A stretch of 64,000 nucleotides of DNA from Metabacillus litoralis (GTDB lineage: Bacteria > Bacillota > Bacilli > Bacillales > Bacillaceae): assembly GCF_003667825.1 (NCBI RefSeq), contig NZ_CP033043.1, positions 2,647,501-2,711,500 on the forward strand. Direction: 5' to 3'. Position 1 is the stretch's first letter. Every line of letters starts with the position of its first letter. Under the pieces are notes generated by a model. The model was not told the DNA's origin, searched no databases, and saw only the letters and a program-made list of their open reading frames with translations. Shown here piece by piece: positions 48,094-58,543 of this stretch. Position numbers and translations under genes: made by a program.

Positions 48094-49803
48094 CTAGCTA
48101 ACATAACCTGCCACTCTATTTCGTCCAGCTCGTTTTGCACCTATATACATAGCACGGTCTGCATGACGTATTAAAGATAATGGGTCATCTGCATCATTTG
48201 GAGCTGTAGCTACTCCAAAGCTTGCTGTTACCAGAAGAGAATATGTTTGATTTACATTTTGTAGTGTGGTTTCAATAGTAAATGGTGTATCAGCTATATT
48301 TTGTCTTAGCTCTTCTGCTAATAGCAAGGTGTCTTCATTTTTATAACTCGGAAGCAGAACAACAAATTCCTCGCCACCATACCTAGCAACTGTTCCTCTT
48401 CCCCCAACAGTCTTCACAATTCTATTTGCCAATTCTATTAAGACCTCATTTCCCGCATGATGTCCATATGTATCATTTACTGATTTAAAATGATCTAGGT
48501 CTAATAAAATAATAGAAAGGGACTTATCTTCCTGACTGCTAATTAATTCGAATTCTTTCTGAAGTTCATTTTCTATAAATCGATAATTATATAACCCAGT
48601 AAGAGGGCAGTGCTCACTTTGTTTTTTTGTAATCTCATAATTTCTAGCATTTTCTATAGCAACACCGAGATATGTTGAAAGTAAGTCAATTAACATTAGC
48701 TGAGTTCGATCAAATGCCCTCTTTTTGTTGCTTGCTAAAATAACGATTCCAACCAAATCTTGATTTCTCTTTACAGGTACTCCTATAACACTTTCAACAG
48801 ACTCCGGAAGCTGTGAATACTCAATATTCTTCCATTGCTTTCGTGAATGAAAAAGAACACTTTCTCTAATACCATACACATATCCAGATATTCCTTTTTT
48901 TGATGATTTATTGGTTCCTGGTTTTAGATGTATCATGCCATTTTCAAATTCTCTCACAATTTTCAGCTTATCTTGATCGTACACATCGATAATATAAGCT
49001 GCTTCAACCGGAATCATTTTCGTAATTTTCTCAATGAAGATATCAAGTACTTTCATTTTCTCTAACCTTTCAGTTAGCTGATGACCAATTTCACTAGCTT
49101 GCTGCAAGTAATGATTGATTTGATTGCTTTTATAGTAAAGAGTCAGAATAATAGATAATGTTAAAAGTGGTATACCTATAAAAAGAATCGATGCAATTCC
49201 GACTTCTAAATAAAGAAAATATAAAGCTACTCCAATTGGAAACACGATGATGGAAGTAAGGAATTCCCATAAAAAACTTCTTGTAAGAATTTCAAACCTT
49301 TCTTTAAACAGAAGTGATTTAATTGCATTTAATAATAATTGGTTTGAAAGAAAGATCGCTGCTTCGTAAGCAATAATTGCTGATAGAAAATGAGCACTGT
49401 ATTCAGTTCCTCCATGAGTTCCGCCAACTAAATTGAATACGATCGCACCTATTATTGATATAGAAATAAAGAGTAAGGAGTTAAGAGGTATTCGGTACAG
49501 ATCTTTTCTACTTATTCGCAGCTTACTTAAAAGTGCAATCAAAGCAACTTGAGTAAAAATAATCTCAACAAACAATCCAAAATAAAGAAAAACTGCTAAT
49601 GAAACACCTTGAATATAGAACACTGGTGTATCATTAATAATGATCGGCCAGAAAGCAACCAGACACATTAATAAGAGAAAAGAAATAAGATCGAATTCCA
49701 GACCTGTTATGGTCGGAGGCGACATTTGATAGGAAATCCATAATAAAAAAGGAAAAGTAATAATCCATATAACCCATAATAAGAGTTGTCCCTTCCTATT
49801 CAT
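48094..49803 (-). CDS. Membrane GAF-GGDEF diguanylate cyclase
   Basis: A 569-residue protein with about seven N-terminal membrane helices (residues 1-215), a GAF domain (about 245-395, ISGYVYGIRESVLFHSRKQW) and a C-terminal GGDEF domain (about 410-565). The active site reads ARYGGEEFVVLL, which is the competent GGEEF form, so c-di-GMP synthesis is expected. The RxxD inhibitory site is absent (GGRG at that place). A GGAGGCGAGAGG site precedes the ATG. It lies at the edge of the pilus cluster, next to folC. Confidence 0.9.
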   Translation of the reverse strand: MNRKGQLLLWVIWIITFPFLLWISYQMSPPTITGLEFDLISFLLLMCLVAFWPIIINDTPVFYIQGVSLAVFLYFGLFVEIIFTQVALIALLSKLRISRKDLYRIPLNSLLFISISIIGAIVFNLVGGTHGGTEYSAHFLSAIIAYEAAIFLSNQLLLNAIKSLLFKERFEILTRSFLWEFLTSIIVFPIGVALYFLYLEVGIASILFIGIPLLTLSIILTLYYKSNQINHYLQQASEIGHQLTERLEKMKVLDIFIEKITKMIPVEAAYIIDVYDQDKLKIVREFENGMIHLKPGTNKSSKKGISGYVYGIRESVLFHSRKQWKNIEYSQLPESVESVIGVPVKRNQDLVGIVILASNKKRAFDRTQLMLIDLLSTYLGVAIENARNYEITKKQSEHCPLTGLYNYRFIENELQKEFELISSQEDKSLSIILLDLDHFKSVNDTYGHHAGNEVLIELANRIVKTVGGRGTVARYGGEEFVVLLPSYKNEDTLLLAEELRQNIADTPFTIETTLQNVNQTYSLLVTASFGVATAPNDADDPLSLIRHADRAMYIGAKRAGRNRVAGYVS

Positions 49804-49919
49804 CCTCTCGCCTCCTTTACAAAATAAGTATATCTTCCTATATTATACTAAATTTATAGAATATTCCCAAAAAAAATTTTATCTTTACTTTAATAATTAT
49901 AGACCTTTAACATACAAGT

Positions 49920-51221
49920 TTATCTAACCAAATAGTTACGAACCTCTGAAATAAAATATAATGAACCCGTTATGATAATGATATCATCCTTTTTCCCTTG
50001 GTATAATTGGAGCAATTTTTCCAATATTTCCTGCCAAGATTCCGAATAACTCTTCTTCTGATGTTTACACACTGAGTAAAGTTTCTCCGATGCTTCAGCT
50101 CTCGGAAAATCAAAAGTCGTAAAATGCATGGTAGCAGCAATACTGCTTAGACGATCAATCATCTCTTTATACTCTTTATCTTTTAATGCACTAAATAAAA
50201 TATGAACCTGTTTATCGTGGTAATGTCTAGTTACCGTTTCAATTAGACTCTCAATTCCTTCATTATTATGAGCCCCATCAACAATAATAACGGGATTATT
50301 ATTAACCTGTTCAAACCTTCCCTTCCACATCGCCTTTAAAAGCCCTTTATAAATTTGATCGTCTGATACTGTTAGTTTGTTACGTTCCCGTAAATAATGT
50401 AGGGCTGAAACAGCTAATGCTGCGTTTTTTGTTTGATGCTGTCCCCTCATCTGAATTTTAAGGTTTTCCAATGAATAGCCTTCTGTTTCAACTGTAAACA
50501 TTTCACCTCGCTCATAGGCGGAATGTTCGAGAATGTTAATTTCAGAACCAACACTTAACACCTCAGCATTTAATTGCTTTGCTCTATTCTTTATTACCTG
50601 AAGTGCTTCATCTTTTTCTACTGCTGTTAAGATTGGCACATTTTGTTTAATAATTCCTGCTTTTTCAGCAGCAATCTCAGTAATCGTATCACCCAATATA
50701 TTCATGTGATCATAGCCTACATTCGTTATAATGGATAATAACGGGTTAATAATATTGGTCGAGTCCAATCGGCCTCCTAAGCCTGTTTCCAGTAGCAGAA
50801 TATCAGGTTGATTCACCTTGCCGAAGTATAGGAACATCATTGTTGTAATAATTTCAAATTCAGTTGGTCCACCGAGCTCTGTTTGTTCAATTTTCTCAAC
50901 GTATGGTTTTATTTCATTCACGAGATTTAACATATCTTCATCAGATATTGGCTCTCCATTTACACTAATCCGCTCATTAAAAGTTTCAATATAAGGTGAT
51001 GTAAAAGTACCCACATTATAATTCGCTTCCTTTAGCATGTGTAGCATATAAGAGATTGTTGATCCCTTCCCATTTGTACCGGCAACATGAATGGTAGGAA
51101 TGTTCTTTTCAGGATGTCCTAGTTCTTTTAAAAGCCATTCCATCCTTTTTAATCCAGGTTTAACTCCAAATTTTAATCGACCATGTATCCAATCCACAGC
51201 ATCCTCATAACGGTTAAACAT
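49920..51221 (-). CDS. folC: Folylpolyglutamate synthase/dihydrofolate synthase FolC
   Basis: A 433-residue Mur-ligase-type enzyme that adds glutamates to folates. The start MFNRYEDAVDWIHGRLKFG, the P-loop HVAGTNGKGST and the metal/ATP segment ETGLGGRLDSTN are all present. The open frame begins 8 codons earlier, but GGGAGG lies before the ATG at 51221 and the family start agrees. It follows valS, as in other Bacilli. Confidence 0.97.
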   Translation of the reverse strand: MFNRYEDAVDWIHGRLKFGVKPGLKRMEWLLKELGHPEKNIPTIHVAGTNGKGSTISYMLHMLKEANYNVGTFTSPYIETFNERISVNGEPISDEDMLNLVNEIKPYVEKIEQTELGGPTEFEIITTMMFLYFGKVNQPDILLLETGLGGRLDSTNIINPLLSIITNVGYDHMNILGDTITEIAAEKAGIIKQNVPILTAVEKDEALQVIKNRAKQLNAEVLSVGSEINILEHSAYERGEMFTVETEGYSLENLKIQMRGQHQTKNAALAVSALHYLRERNKLTVSDDQIYKGLLKAMWKGRFEQVNNNPVIIVDGAHNNEGIESLIETVTRHYHDKQVHILFSALKDKEYKEMIDRLSSIAATMHFTTFDFPRAEASEKLYSVCKHQKKSYSESWQEILEKLLQLYQGKKDDIIIITGSLYFISEVRNYLVR

Positions 51222-51246
51222 TGGTATCCTCCCTATAAAAACCATT

Positions 51247-51285
51247 TAAAAACTCGGGGGAACTAAAATTAGCACCACCCGAGTT
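51247..51285 (-). terminator. Hairpin terminator between valS and folC
   Basis: Arms AACTCGGGG and CCCGAGTT, with a loop rich in A and T, followed by TTTTTAAA on the minus strand. It may reduce readthrough from valS into folC. Confidence 0.7.
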
Positions 51286-51291
51286 CATCTC

Positions 51292-53940
51292 TTAGCCCTT
51301 TAGTTCTTGAATTCTGGCTAATACAATATCACGTTTTTCTCGATAATCGTTTTCTTTTGCTTTTTCCTCTTCAATAACTTTCTCAGGTGCTTTCTTTAAG
51401 AAGCCTTCATTGCCTAATTTCTTTTGAACGCGTTCTACTTCTTTATCAAGCTTTTCACGTTCTTTTTCAAGACGTTTGATTTCTTCTTCAATATTAATTA
51501 ACCCTTCAATTGGTAAAATAATTTCAGCACCTGTAACAACAGCACTCATAGATTTTTCTGTTGAATCAACTTCTGTTGAGATGCTTAGAGAACTTGTATT
51601 ACAGAATCTTTCAATATAAGCACGGTTGTTTTCAAGCTGTTTTAATACATCTTGATCTTTTGCTTTTATTCTCATTGGTATTTGCTTGCTCATTGGTGTG
51701 TTAACTTCTGCACGAATGTTACGAACAGCACGTATCACTTCAACTAATAACTTCATTTCTGTTGCTGCCGCGCGGTCTGTTAATTGTTCATTAACAGTCG
51801 GCCAAGCTGCAACTGTAATGGATTCACCTTTATGAGGAAGTGATTGCCATATTTCTTCTGTAATAAATGGCATAAATGGATGCAACAATCTCATTGTGTG
51901 ATCAAGTACATACGCAAGAATAGAACGAGTTGTTTTCTTCGCTGCTTCGTCTTCTCCGTATAGAGGAAGCTTCGCCATTTCAATATACCAATCACAGAAA
52001 TCATCCCAAATGAAATTGTAAAGAAGACGTCCAACTTCACCAAATTCATATTTATCAGCAAGCTTTGTTACATTTTCAATCGTTTCATTTAAACGAGTTA
52101 AAATCCATTTATCAGCAACAGATTTTTCACCAGTTAGATCAATTTCTTCATATGTTAAGCCGTCCATATTCATCAACGCAAATCGTGATGCGTTCCAAAT
52201 TTTATTGGCAAAATTCCAAGTAGATTCAACTTTTTCATAGCTAAAACGTAAATCCTGACCCGGTGAACTTCCTGTTGATAAGAAGAAACGTAATGAATCA
52301 GCACCGTATTGATCAATAACTTCCATCGGATCAACACCATTACCAAGTGATTTACTCATTTTACGTCCCTGCTCATCACGCACAAGACCATGGATTAACA
52401 CATCCTTGAATGGACGTTTACCTGTAAATTCAAGGCCTTGGAAAATCATACGAGATACCCAGAAGAAGATAATGTCATAACCTGTTACAAGTACATCAGT
52501 TGGATAGTAACGTTTAAAGTCAGCTGACTCGGTATCCGGCCAACCCATTGTTGAAAACGGCCATAGCGCTGAGCTAAACCATGTATCAAGAACATCATTG
52601 TCTTGCTCCCAGTTTTCAATATCAGCTGGTGGCTCCTGGTTTACATAAACCTCTCCAGTTTCTTTATGGTACCAAGCAGGTATTCTATGTCCCCACCAAA
52701 GCTGACGAGAGATACACCAATCACGAATATTTTCCATCCAACGTAAGTACGTTTTCTCAAAACGATCTGGAACAAAGTTTACCTTTTCATCATCTTCTTG
52801 AAGCTTAATTGCTTCATCAGCAAGTGGCTGCATTTTAACAAACCATTGAGTAGAAAGGTAAGGCTCGACAACCGCACCACTTCGCTCACTATGACCAACT
52901 GAATGCATATGCTCTTCAATTTTGAAAAGTACACCTGAATCTTGTAGATCTTTTACAATTTTCTTTCTGCATGCAAAACGGTCTAAGCCTTTATAAGCGC
53001 CTGCCTTGTCATTCATTGTGCCATCTTCATTCATAACTAAAATACGTTCAAGGTTATGACGATTTCCAATTTCAAAATCATTAGGATCATGTGCTGGTGT
53101 AATTTTTACTGCACCAGAACCGAATTCCATATCAACATAATCATCGCCTACGATTGGAATTTCACGCCCTACGATTGGTAGTACAACATTTTTGCCAATT
53201 AAATGTTTATATCTTTCATCTTCCGGATGAACAGCAACAGCTGTATCTCCTAGCATTGTTTCCGGGCGAGTTGTTGCGATTTCAATTGAGCCTGAACCGT
53301 CTGCTAATGGGTAACGCATATGGTAGAAGGCACCTTGAACATCCTTATAAATAACTTCAATATCAGATAATGCTGTTTTTGTTTGTGGATCCCAGTTAAT
53401 AATATACTCTCCACGATAAATTAAGCCTTTATTATAAAGAGTAACGAATACTTCACGAACTGCTTTTGAAAGTCCTTCATCAAGAGTAAATCGTTCACGA
53501 CTATAATCAAGACCAAGACCTACTTTTGCCCACTGCTCACGAATATGACCAGCATATTCTTCTTTCCATTTCCAAGTTTCTTCAATGAACTTTTCTCTTC
53601 CTAAATCATATCTGGACTTTCCTTCTTCTTTTAACTTTGCTTCTACCTTTGCTTGTGTAGCAATCCCAGCGTGGTCCATACCTGGAAGCCATAACACATC
53701 AAAGCCTTGCATTCTTTTCATACGCGTTACAATGTCTTGCAATGTTGTATCCCAAGCATGACCTAGGTGCAGCTTTCCTGTTACGTTAGGTGGTGGGATC
53801 ACAATTGTATAAGGTTGTTTCTTTTCGTCACCAGTTGCCTCAAAGTACTTTCCTTCAAGCCAAAAAGAATAGCGGTTTTTTTCAATTGCATTTGGATCAT
53901 ATTTTGTTGGTAATGAAACTTGTTGTTCATTGTTTTCCAT
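51292..53940 (-). CDS. valS: Valyl-tRNA synthetase
   Basis: An 882-residue class I synthetase that charges tRNA-Val. The HIGH-type motif is [15 protein letters not shown] near residue 55 and KMSKS is in [11 protein letters not shown]. The editing CP1 domain lies between them ([15 protein letters not shown]). A C-terminal coiled coil ([20 protein letters not shown]) contacts tRNA. Expression is under a T-box leader upstream. Confidence 0.98.
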   Translation of the reverse strand: MENNEQQVSLPTKYDPNAIEKNRYSFWLEGKYFEATGDEKKQPYTIVIPPPNVTGKLHLGHAWDTTLQDIVTRMKRMQGFDVLWLPGMDHAGIATQAKVEAKLKEEGKSRYDLGREKFIEETWKWKEEYAGHIREQWAKVGLGLDYSRERFTLDEGLSKAVREVFVTLYNKGLIYRGEYIINWDPQTKTALSDIEVIYKDVQGAFYHMRYPLADGSGSIEIATTRPETMLGDTAVAVHPEDERYKHLIGKNVVLPIVGREIPIVGDDYVDMEFGSGAVKITPAHDPNDFEIGNRHNLERILVMNEDGTMNDKAGAYKGLDRFACRKKIVKDLQDSGVLFKIEEHMHSVGHSERSGAVVEPYLSTQWFVKMQPLADEAIKLQEDDEKVNFVPDRFEKTYLRWMENIRDWCISRQLWWGHRIPAWYHKETGEVYVNQEPPADIENWEQDNDVLDTWFSSALWPFSTMGWPDTESADFKRYYPTDVLVTGYDIIFFWVSRMIFQGLEFTGKRPFKDVLIHGLVRDEQGRKMSKSLGNGVDPMEVIDQYGADSLRFFLSTGSSPGQDLRFSYEKVESTWNFANKIWNASRFALMNMDGLTYEEIDLTGEKSVADKWILTRLNETIENVTKLADKYEFGEVGRLLYNFIWDDFCDWYIEMAKLPLYGEDEAAKKTTRSILAYVLDHTMRLLHPFMPFITEEIWQSLPHKGESITVAAWPTVNEQLTDRAAATEMKLLVEVIRAVRNIRAEVNTPMSKQIPMRIKAKDQDVLKQLENNRAYIERFCNTSSLSISTEVDSTEKSMSAVVTGAEIILPIEGLINIEEEIKRLEKEREKLDKEVERVQKKLGNEGFLKKAPEKVIEEEKAKENDYREKRDIVLARIQELKG

Positions 53941-54022
53941 TAGATTTCCTCCTAAGTTTTCTTTTTACATTTTTTATGTACATGTGAAAGATTACTTGGT
54001 ACCATTTCACATATTTTCCAGT

Positions 54023-54320
54023 TTTAAAAATAAAAAACTCCTTCCATCCATAAAAGGACGAAAGGAGAATATTTCGCGGTACCACCTTTTTTTATAGACA
54101 GTATAAAAATATTTACTAAACAGTCTACACACTCATCAACTTAACGGCTTTCAACCGGCTTCTCCTACTATATTTTTTCAAAGAAGCAACTCCTGGGCGA
54201 CCTTCCAATGCCTCTACTTAAGAAATCTTCCAGCAATGATTTCTCTCTCTGTAAAGTGATGACGATTGTACTCTTCCCATTCAACGTTTCATCATATGTA
54301 CTTTTTCTTTAACAACTTAT
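54023..54320 (-). promoter_or_regulatory. T-box riboswitch upstream of valS (valine)
   Basis: The conserved T-box GGTGGTACCGCG lies at 54075-54086 (minus strand). Downstream is a terminator hairpin (CTCCTT/AAGGAG arms, 54038-54067) with a TTTTTTATTTTT run. Upstream, Stem I has an AGAGAGAG distal region and, on its 3' side, GGTCGCC, with GTC at 54199-54201 as the likely valine specifier. Uncharged tRNA-Val would stabilise the antiterminator. The specifier choice is by position, not by folding. Confidence 0.9.
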
Positions 54321-54323
54321 TCT

Positions 54324-54353
54324 ATATTACTAAACAATCCTTTTTTTCGTCAA
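54324..54353 (-). promoter_or_regulatory. valS promoter
   Basis: Minus strand -35 TTGACG (54348-54353) and -10 TAATAT (54324-54329), spacer 18, just upstream of the T-box leader. The rest of the 54354-54527 gap holds nothing I can assign. Confidence 0.6.
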
Positions 54354-54527
54354 TATTTTCCCCATATTTCTTCCCTTTCATACAGGCACCTATCACAGAA
54401 TCTTGGCATATTTTACATTAAGTGGTCCTTTGCACGAACAATTCTTTATTTTTAAACACATAATATGAGCTATTTCTGAAATTGTGAGTAGTTTTATAGA
54501 AAAGCTTAAACGAGGAGGAGTTGTCAT

Positions 54528-54719
54528 ATGAAGAGGCGGTATAGCCCTTACACACTCCCGCCATGGCTTAGACAAATTCGGGCGGTCGGCGTACAGATTA
54601 TCATTCCTTTAACCATCTTCCAGGGCATTCGAACTGTTTTCTTTCCTACAACATTTGATGTTCTTTTGCTCGGTATTTTAATTGGCTTAGCTATTGCACT
54701 CCGTTATGATTGGATTTAA
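54528..54719 (+). CDS. Small conserved membrane protein
   Basis: A 63-residue protein starting MKRRYSPYTLPPWLRQIRAV with two hydrophobic segments and the block FPTTFDVLLLGILIGLAIAL. AGGAGGAG lies about 8 bases before the ATG, stronger than most sites in this window, and a terminator follows. It is plus-strand among minus-strand genes. I do not know its function; the PPWLRQIR amphipathic start plus two helices suggest a small membrane or spore-associated protein. Confidence 0.75.
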   Translation: MKRRYSPYTLPPWLRQIRAVGVQIIIPLTIFQGIRTVFFPTTFDVLLLGILIGLAIALRYDWI

Positions 54720-54724
54720 CAGTA

Positions 54725-54756
54725 AAAAAGGAATCGGAATTGTCCGATTCCTTTTC
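54725..54756. terminator. Bidirectional terminator after the small membrane gene and ysxE
   Basis: The AAAAAGGAATCGGA-ATTG-TCCGATTCCTTTT hairpin (12-13 bp stem) lies between the two convergent stops. Confidence 0.85.
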
Positions 54757-54760
54757 ATTT

Positions 54761-55804
54761 CTAAGATTCAGTTTGTGCCTCTGCTGCTTCTGCTTCCATT
54801 TTCTTTCTGTTTTCTATTTCGGAAACCTTCATGACAAAGTACTCAATATTTTTAAATTGCCAATAAGCTCTTACAAGCTGTTTATTTGCTTCTAACTCAG
54901 AGCTCTTTTTCCCCTTTTTTGAATAGTTTTTAATGAAACGACATAGTCGCTCTGGATAAGCCAAATAACCAATAAATAAAAGCATTTCCTCTTCTGTAAA
55001 TGGGTAGTCTTTTTGATAGGAATAAAACCAATTCACAACATCATCACTTTGAATTGGATAAGTTTTCGCCGTTCGATTCAAAAATAATAAAAAATCATCA
55101 ATTGGACTTGAATATGACGATTTCTCAAAGTTTGATAAATAACCATTTCCATCATCATCATATAAGAAGTGGCGCGCAGATACTTTTCCATGCGTTAACA
55201 CTACTCTTGAAGACTTTTGATCTGTCATTTTCTCATACCACTCATCAAGCTTTTTACGGGAAAATTCAATAGCTCTTGACACCTCAGTATAGTAAGTAAC
55301 GGCTTGCAACTCAAATGGAGATAAATAAATCTTTTTCTCACATTCTTCAACAAAGGTTTCAATACGTGCTTTTTCTTCATCCAATTTATTCGTTAGTTTT
55401 TCATAATGATTTGTTGCCTCTTGACCATCAAGAGATATTTTCTTTTCTGTTCGTTTGTGAAGGTTTGCTACCTCTTTAAATAGAAGTTGATGACGAGCAT
55501 CACGTTCTTCTTCTTGTTCATTCACAAGCCATGGCATTAAGTAATAGTACTCCCCATTATATTGAGAAATAAGCTGCTGCTGTTTATTTCTTAAAAGTGG
55601 AACATAATTCGAATATTTTTGTTCATTTAAGATTCGAATAGAATCAACAAAATATGGATTAAATTCACTTGATAATTTCTTTAATACATAAGGACCGGTA
55701 TCTGTATATACCTTAATTGTTTTCTTGGTGATTTCCTCTGTATATTCCGGGTATAAATCGTAATTTTGTAGCAAAAGCCTTAGTTCGCTTAGCTGCATCG
55801 ACAT
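54761..55804 (-). CDS. ysxE: Spore coat protein YsxE (CotS-family kinase-like)
   Basis: About 347 residues with a kinase-like fold of the CotS/YutH family. The N-terminal lobe is DTGPYVLKKLSSEF, and VVLTHGKVSARHFLYDDDGNGYLSNFE resembles the catalytic loop. The usual HGD of phosphotransferases is HGK here, so catalysis is doubtful. The open frame starts at a GTG at 55816, but AGGTGAT lies 7 bases before the ATG at 55804. It is co-transcribed with spoVID as in B. subtilis. Confidence 0.88.
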   Translation of the reverse strand: MSMQLSELRLLLQNYDLYPEYTEEITKKTIKVYTDTGPYVLKKLSSEFNPYFVDSIRILNEQKYSNYVPLLRNKQQQLISQYNGEYYYLMPWLVNEQEEERDARHQLLFKEVANLHKRTEKKISLDGQEATNHYEKLTNKLDEEKARIETFVEECEKKIYLSPFELQAVTYYTEVSRAIEFSRKKLDEWYEKMTDQKSSRVVLTHGKVSARHFLYDDDGNGYLSNFEKSSYSSPIDDFLLFLNRTAKTYPIQSDDVVNWFYSYQKDYPFTEEEMLLFIGYLAYPERLCRFIKNYSKKGKKSSELEANKQLVRAYWQFKNIEYFVMKVSEIENRKKMEAEAAEAQTES

Positions 55805-55904
55805 AGATCCTATCACCTCTACTCCTTAGAAAGAAAATTGAAAAAAACAGCCGAGGAAAAAGATGCCCCATGCTGTTCTTTGTCTTTCAAATAAATAATA
55901 GATT

Positions 55905-57071
55905 TTATTTACTTGTTGAGTATGCAGGGATATAAAGAATTTGTCCTTCATATACATCTTGATCTGCATGAAACTCATTTACACGTAAAATTTGTTGAAT
56001 GGAAATTTCATATTTCTCACTAATTAGTTCAAGTGTATCTCCTTGTTGAACAATACACATTTTCACTCTGGAGAAATCTTCTTCTTCGTCTCTTGCAAAT
56101 AAACTTGTTAAGTAATGGGCATCCTTTGTTTCTCCCTCTTCACGACCAACTTCATCTTTCTTTTGTAAATCTTCATCTACATTTGTCGGCTCTTCTTCGG
56201 TTTTAGAGAAAAAGGAGTATTGTACTTCTTGAGGTTCAGGAGTTGGTTCTTCTCTTCTTACTTCCACAACAAATGGATCGTAAACCTCTTCTTCAGTTTG
56301 TCCTTGCGGCTCAACATTAACTTCTTCATCAACAGCCGGTTCAGGCTCTACAATTTCTTTTTCATATTCAACAGGAGACGCTTCAACCACTTCTTCTTCT
56401 ACTTCCTCCTCACGCTCTTCAACTACTTCCTGTTCTTTCGTGACAGAGAAGGAAGGTGATAATTTGTCCACGTCTTCTTCATCTAACTTTCTTTCCTCAT
56501 AGAAAGAAGAAAAAGGTGAAGGTGTAGGCTCTATGCTTGAAACAGGCTCGGGATTATTATGTTCAGCAGTGTTTTGTTCTTCACGGAAAAGAGCTTCAAA
56601 TGCTTCTTCCTTAGGTTCTTCTGTAGGTCTCTCTTCTTCTTCCACTGTCTCTCCATTCGAAATTCCGCTTATAGATAAATCAGCTATTAATTTTAAGCAA
56701 GCATGTTCAGGTAAATCATAATCAAAGGATTCGATCGAAACATACACCTCGTCTAGCTGTTGAATTCGATTTCTAGGAATCGTAATATCAACAGGAAAAC
56801 GATGATTTAAGACGCTCACACCATCTTCACGTGTATCGACCTCATTTACATAACGTACATTTGCGTATTCGAACGTTTCCTCTTCAGAACTTTCCGTTTC
56901 TATTTTATATTCCCCAGTAAGCTGCAGGGCACCACGAATGGAAATGTACTGATCATGTTCATGAATTGCAATATCCGGATCTAAAGAAATAGATAAAAGT
57001 TCAGATACTTCCTGTCCTTTTTGAAACCAAACAGATTCTTCTACTGAGAAACGTAGTTGTTGTTGTGACAA
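55905..57071 (-). CDS. spoVID: Spore coat morphogenetic protein SpoVID
   Basis: A 388-residue protein: a conserved N-terminal SpoVID domain (residues about 1-130, LRFSVEESVWFQKGQEVSEL), a long Glu-rich low-complexity middle, and a C-terminal LysM domain (CIVQQGDTLELISEKYEIS). It encases the coat around the forespore and binds SafA. It is shorter than the B. subtilis protein (575 residues as I recall), mainly in the acidic middle. The start is a TTG with GGAGG 8 bases upstream. Confidence 0.92.
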   Translation of the reverse strand: MSQQQLRFSVEESVWFQKGQEVSELLSISLDPDIAIHEHDQYISIRGALQLTGEYKIETESSEEETFEYANVRYVNEVDTREDGVSVLNHRFPVDITIPRNRIQQLDEVYVSIESFDYDLPEHACLKLIADLSISGISNGETVEEEERPTEEPKEEAFEALFREEQNTAEHNNPEPVSSIEPTPSPFSSFYEERKLDEEDVDKLSPSFSVTKEQEVVEEREEEVEEEVVEASPVEYEKEIVEPEPAVDEEVNVEPQGQTEEEVYDPFVVEVRREEPTPEPQEVQYSFFSKTEEEPTNVDEDLQKKDEVGREEGETKDAHYLTSLFARDEEEDFSRVKMCIVQQGDTLELISEKYEISIQQILRVNEFHADQDVYEGQILYIPAYSTSK

Positions 57072-57167
57072 AAATATTTCCTCCTTTCAAATAGCCTAGC
57101 AAAATAACTATGACATTACAGATGTATGTGTGAAAGAAGGAAATTATGATGATATTTTAAAAAACAT

Positions 57168-57196
57168 AAAAAATCCACCACAACTTGTGATGGATT
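57168..57196 (-). terminator. Terminator of the hem operon
   Basis: An AATCCATCACAA-GTT-GTGGTGGATT hairpin with TTTTTATG following on the minus strand, just past the hemL stop. Confidence 0.85.
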
Positions 57197-57210
57197 TAAT
57201 TTAATCAAAA

Positions 57211-58500
57211 TTATTTTTTCAAATCTGCAAATGCCTTCTTTGCAGCATCTATTGTATGATCAATGTCCGCGTCTGTGTGTGCTGTTGATAGGAATAAGCC
57301 TTCAAATTGTGATGGAGGAAGGAATACTCCTTGATTTGCCATGCTTCGATAGTAGCTTGCAAAGAAATCAAGATTTGACGTTTTCGCTTTTTCGTAATTT
57401 GTTACATTTTCATTAGTGAAGAAGAAGCCAATCATAGAGCCGGCACGATTGATTGTATGCGGAATTTCATACTCATTAGCAGCAGCTGACAGACCTTCCT
57501 CAAGACGATCTGCTTTACGCTTAAATTCCTCATAAGAATCTCTTGTTAACTGTTTTAATGTTTCATATCCCGCTGTCATCGCGAGTGGGTTTCCTGATAA
57601 AGTTCCTGCTTGATAAATTGGTCCACTTGGAGCAATTTGCTTCATAATTTCCGCTTTACCACCATAAGCTCCTACAGGTAAACCTCCACCAATTACCTTG
57701 CCAAGGCATGTTAAATCAGGTGTAACACCGTAATAGTCTTGAGCACAGCCATAATCTACACGGAACCCTGTCATAACCTCATCAAAGATTAATAAGGCAC
57801 CATATTGTTCTGTCATTGCTCGTAACCCCTCAAGGAAACCTGGTTGAGGTGGAACAACTCCCATGTTCCCTGCTACAGGTTCTACAATGATCCCTGCAAT
57901 GTCTTCTCCAAATTGTTCAAATGCATATTGAATGCTTTCTAAATCATTGTATGGAACAGTAATCGTATTTTTCGCAATTCCTTCAGGTACACCAGGACTA
58001 TCTGGTAATCCTAACGTTGCAACTCCTGATCCTGCTTTAATTAGTAAAGAATCACCATGACCATGGTAGCAGCCCTCAAACTTAATGATTTTATTTCGTC
58101 CAGTATAGCCCCTTGCTAATCGTAATGCACTCATCGTTGCTTCTGTCCCTGAGCTTACCATACGGACGATTTCAATCGAAGGTACACGATCTATTACAAG
58201 CTTTGCAAGTTCGTTTTCAATCAGGGTAGGAGCACCAAAGCTTGTACCTGACTCAACAACTTTTTTAATGGCTTCAACTACAGTATCGTTCGAATGACCA
58301 TGAATAAGCGGTCCCCAAGAAAGAACATAGTCAATATATTCATTTCCATCGATATCATAGATTTTTGAGCCTTTTCCTCGTTCCATGAATATAGGATTCA
58401 TTCCAACAGATTTAAATGCTCTTACAGGACTATTAACACCACCGGGCATTAATGATTGAGCTTCTTGAAATGCACTTTCGCTTTTTTGATAGCTATTCAT
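57211..58500 (-). CDS. hemL: Glutamate-1-semialdehyde 2,1-aminomutase HemL
   Basis: A 429-residue PLP enzyme that makes 5-aminolevulinate from glutamate-1-semialdehyde. Motifs: [33 protein letters not shown] and [16 protein letters not shown] with the PLP lysine. The ATG at 58500 is preferred over 58506 because GAGG lies 7 bases upstream of it. It is the last gene of the haem operon, 40-odd bases after hemB. Confidence 0.96.
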   Translation of the reverse strand: MNSYQKSESAFQEAQSLMPGGVNSPVRAFKSVGMNPIFMERGKGSKIYDIDGNEYIDYVLSWGPLIHGHSNDTVVEAIKKVVESGTSFGAPTLIENELAKLVIDRVPSIEIVRMVSSGTEATMSALRLARGYTGRNKIIKFEGCYHGHGDSLLIKAGSGVATLGLPDSPGVPEGIAKNTITVPYNDLESIQYAFEQFGEDIAGIIVEPVAGNMGVVPPQPGFLEGLRAMTEQYGALLIFDEVMTGFRVDYGCAQDYYGVTPDLTCLGKVIGGGLPVGAYGGKAEIMKQIAPSGPIYQAGTLSGNPLAMTAGYETLKQLTRDSYEEFKRKADRLEEGLSAAANEYEIPHTINRAGSMIGFFFTNENVTNYEKAKTSNLDFFASYYRSMANQGVFLPPSQFEGLFLSTAHTDADIDHTIDAAKKAFADLKK

Positions 58501-58543
58501 TTTCATTCCTCTTCCTTCCTCTTGTAAAGTAAAAGGCTTTCCC

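Noticed and set aside
54393..54575. 60-codon minus-strand frame upstream of the valS promoter
   Set aside because: No ribosome site, it overlaps the start of the plus-strand membrane gene, and it has no recognisable features.
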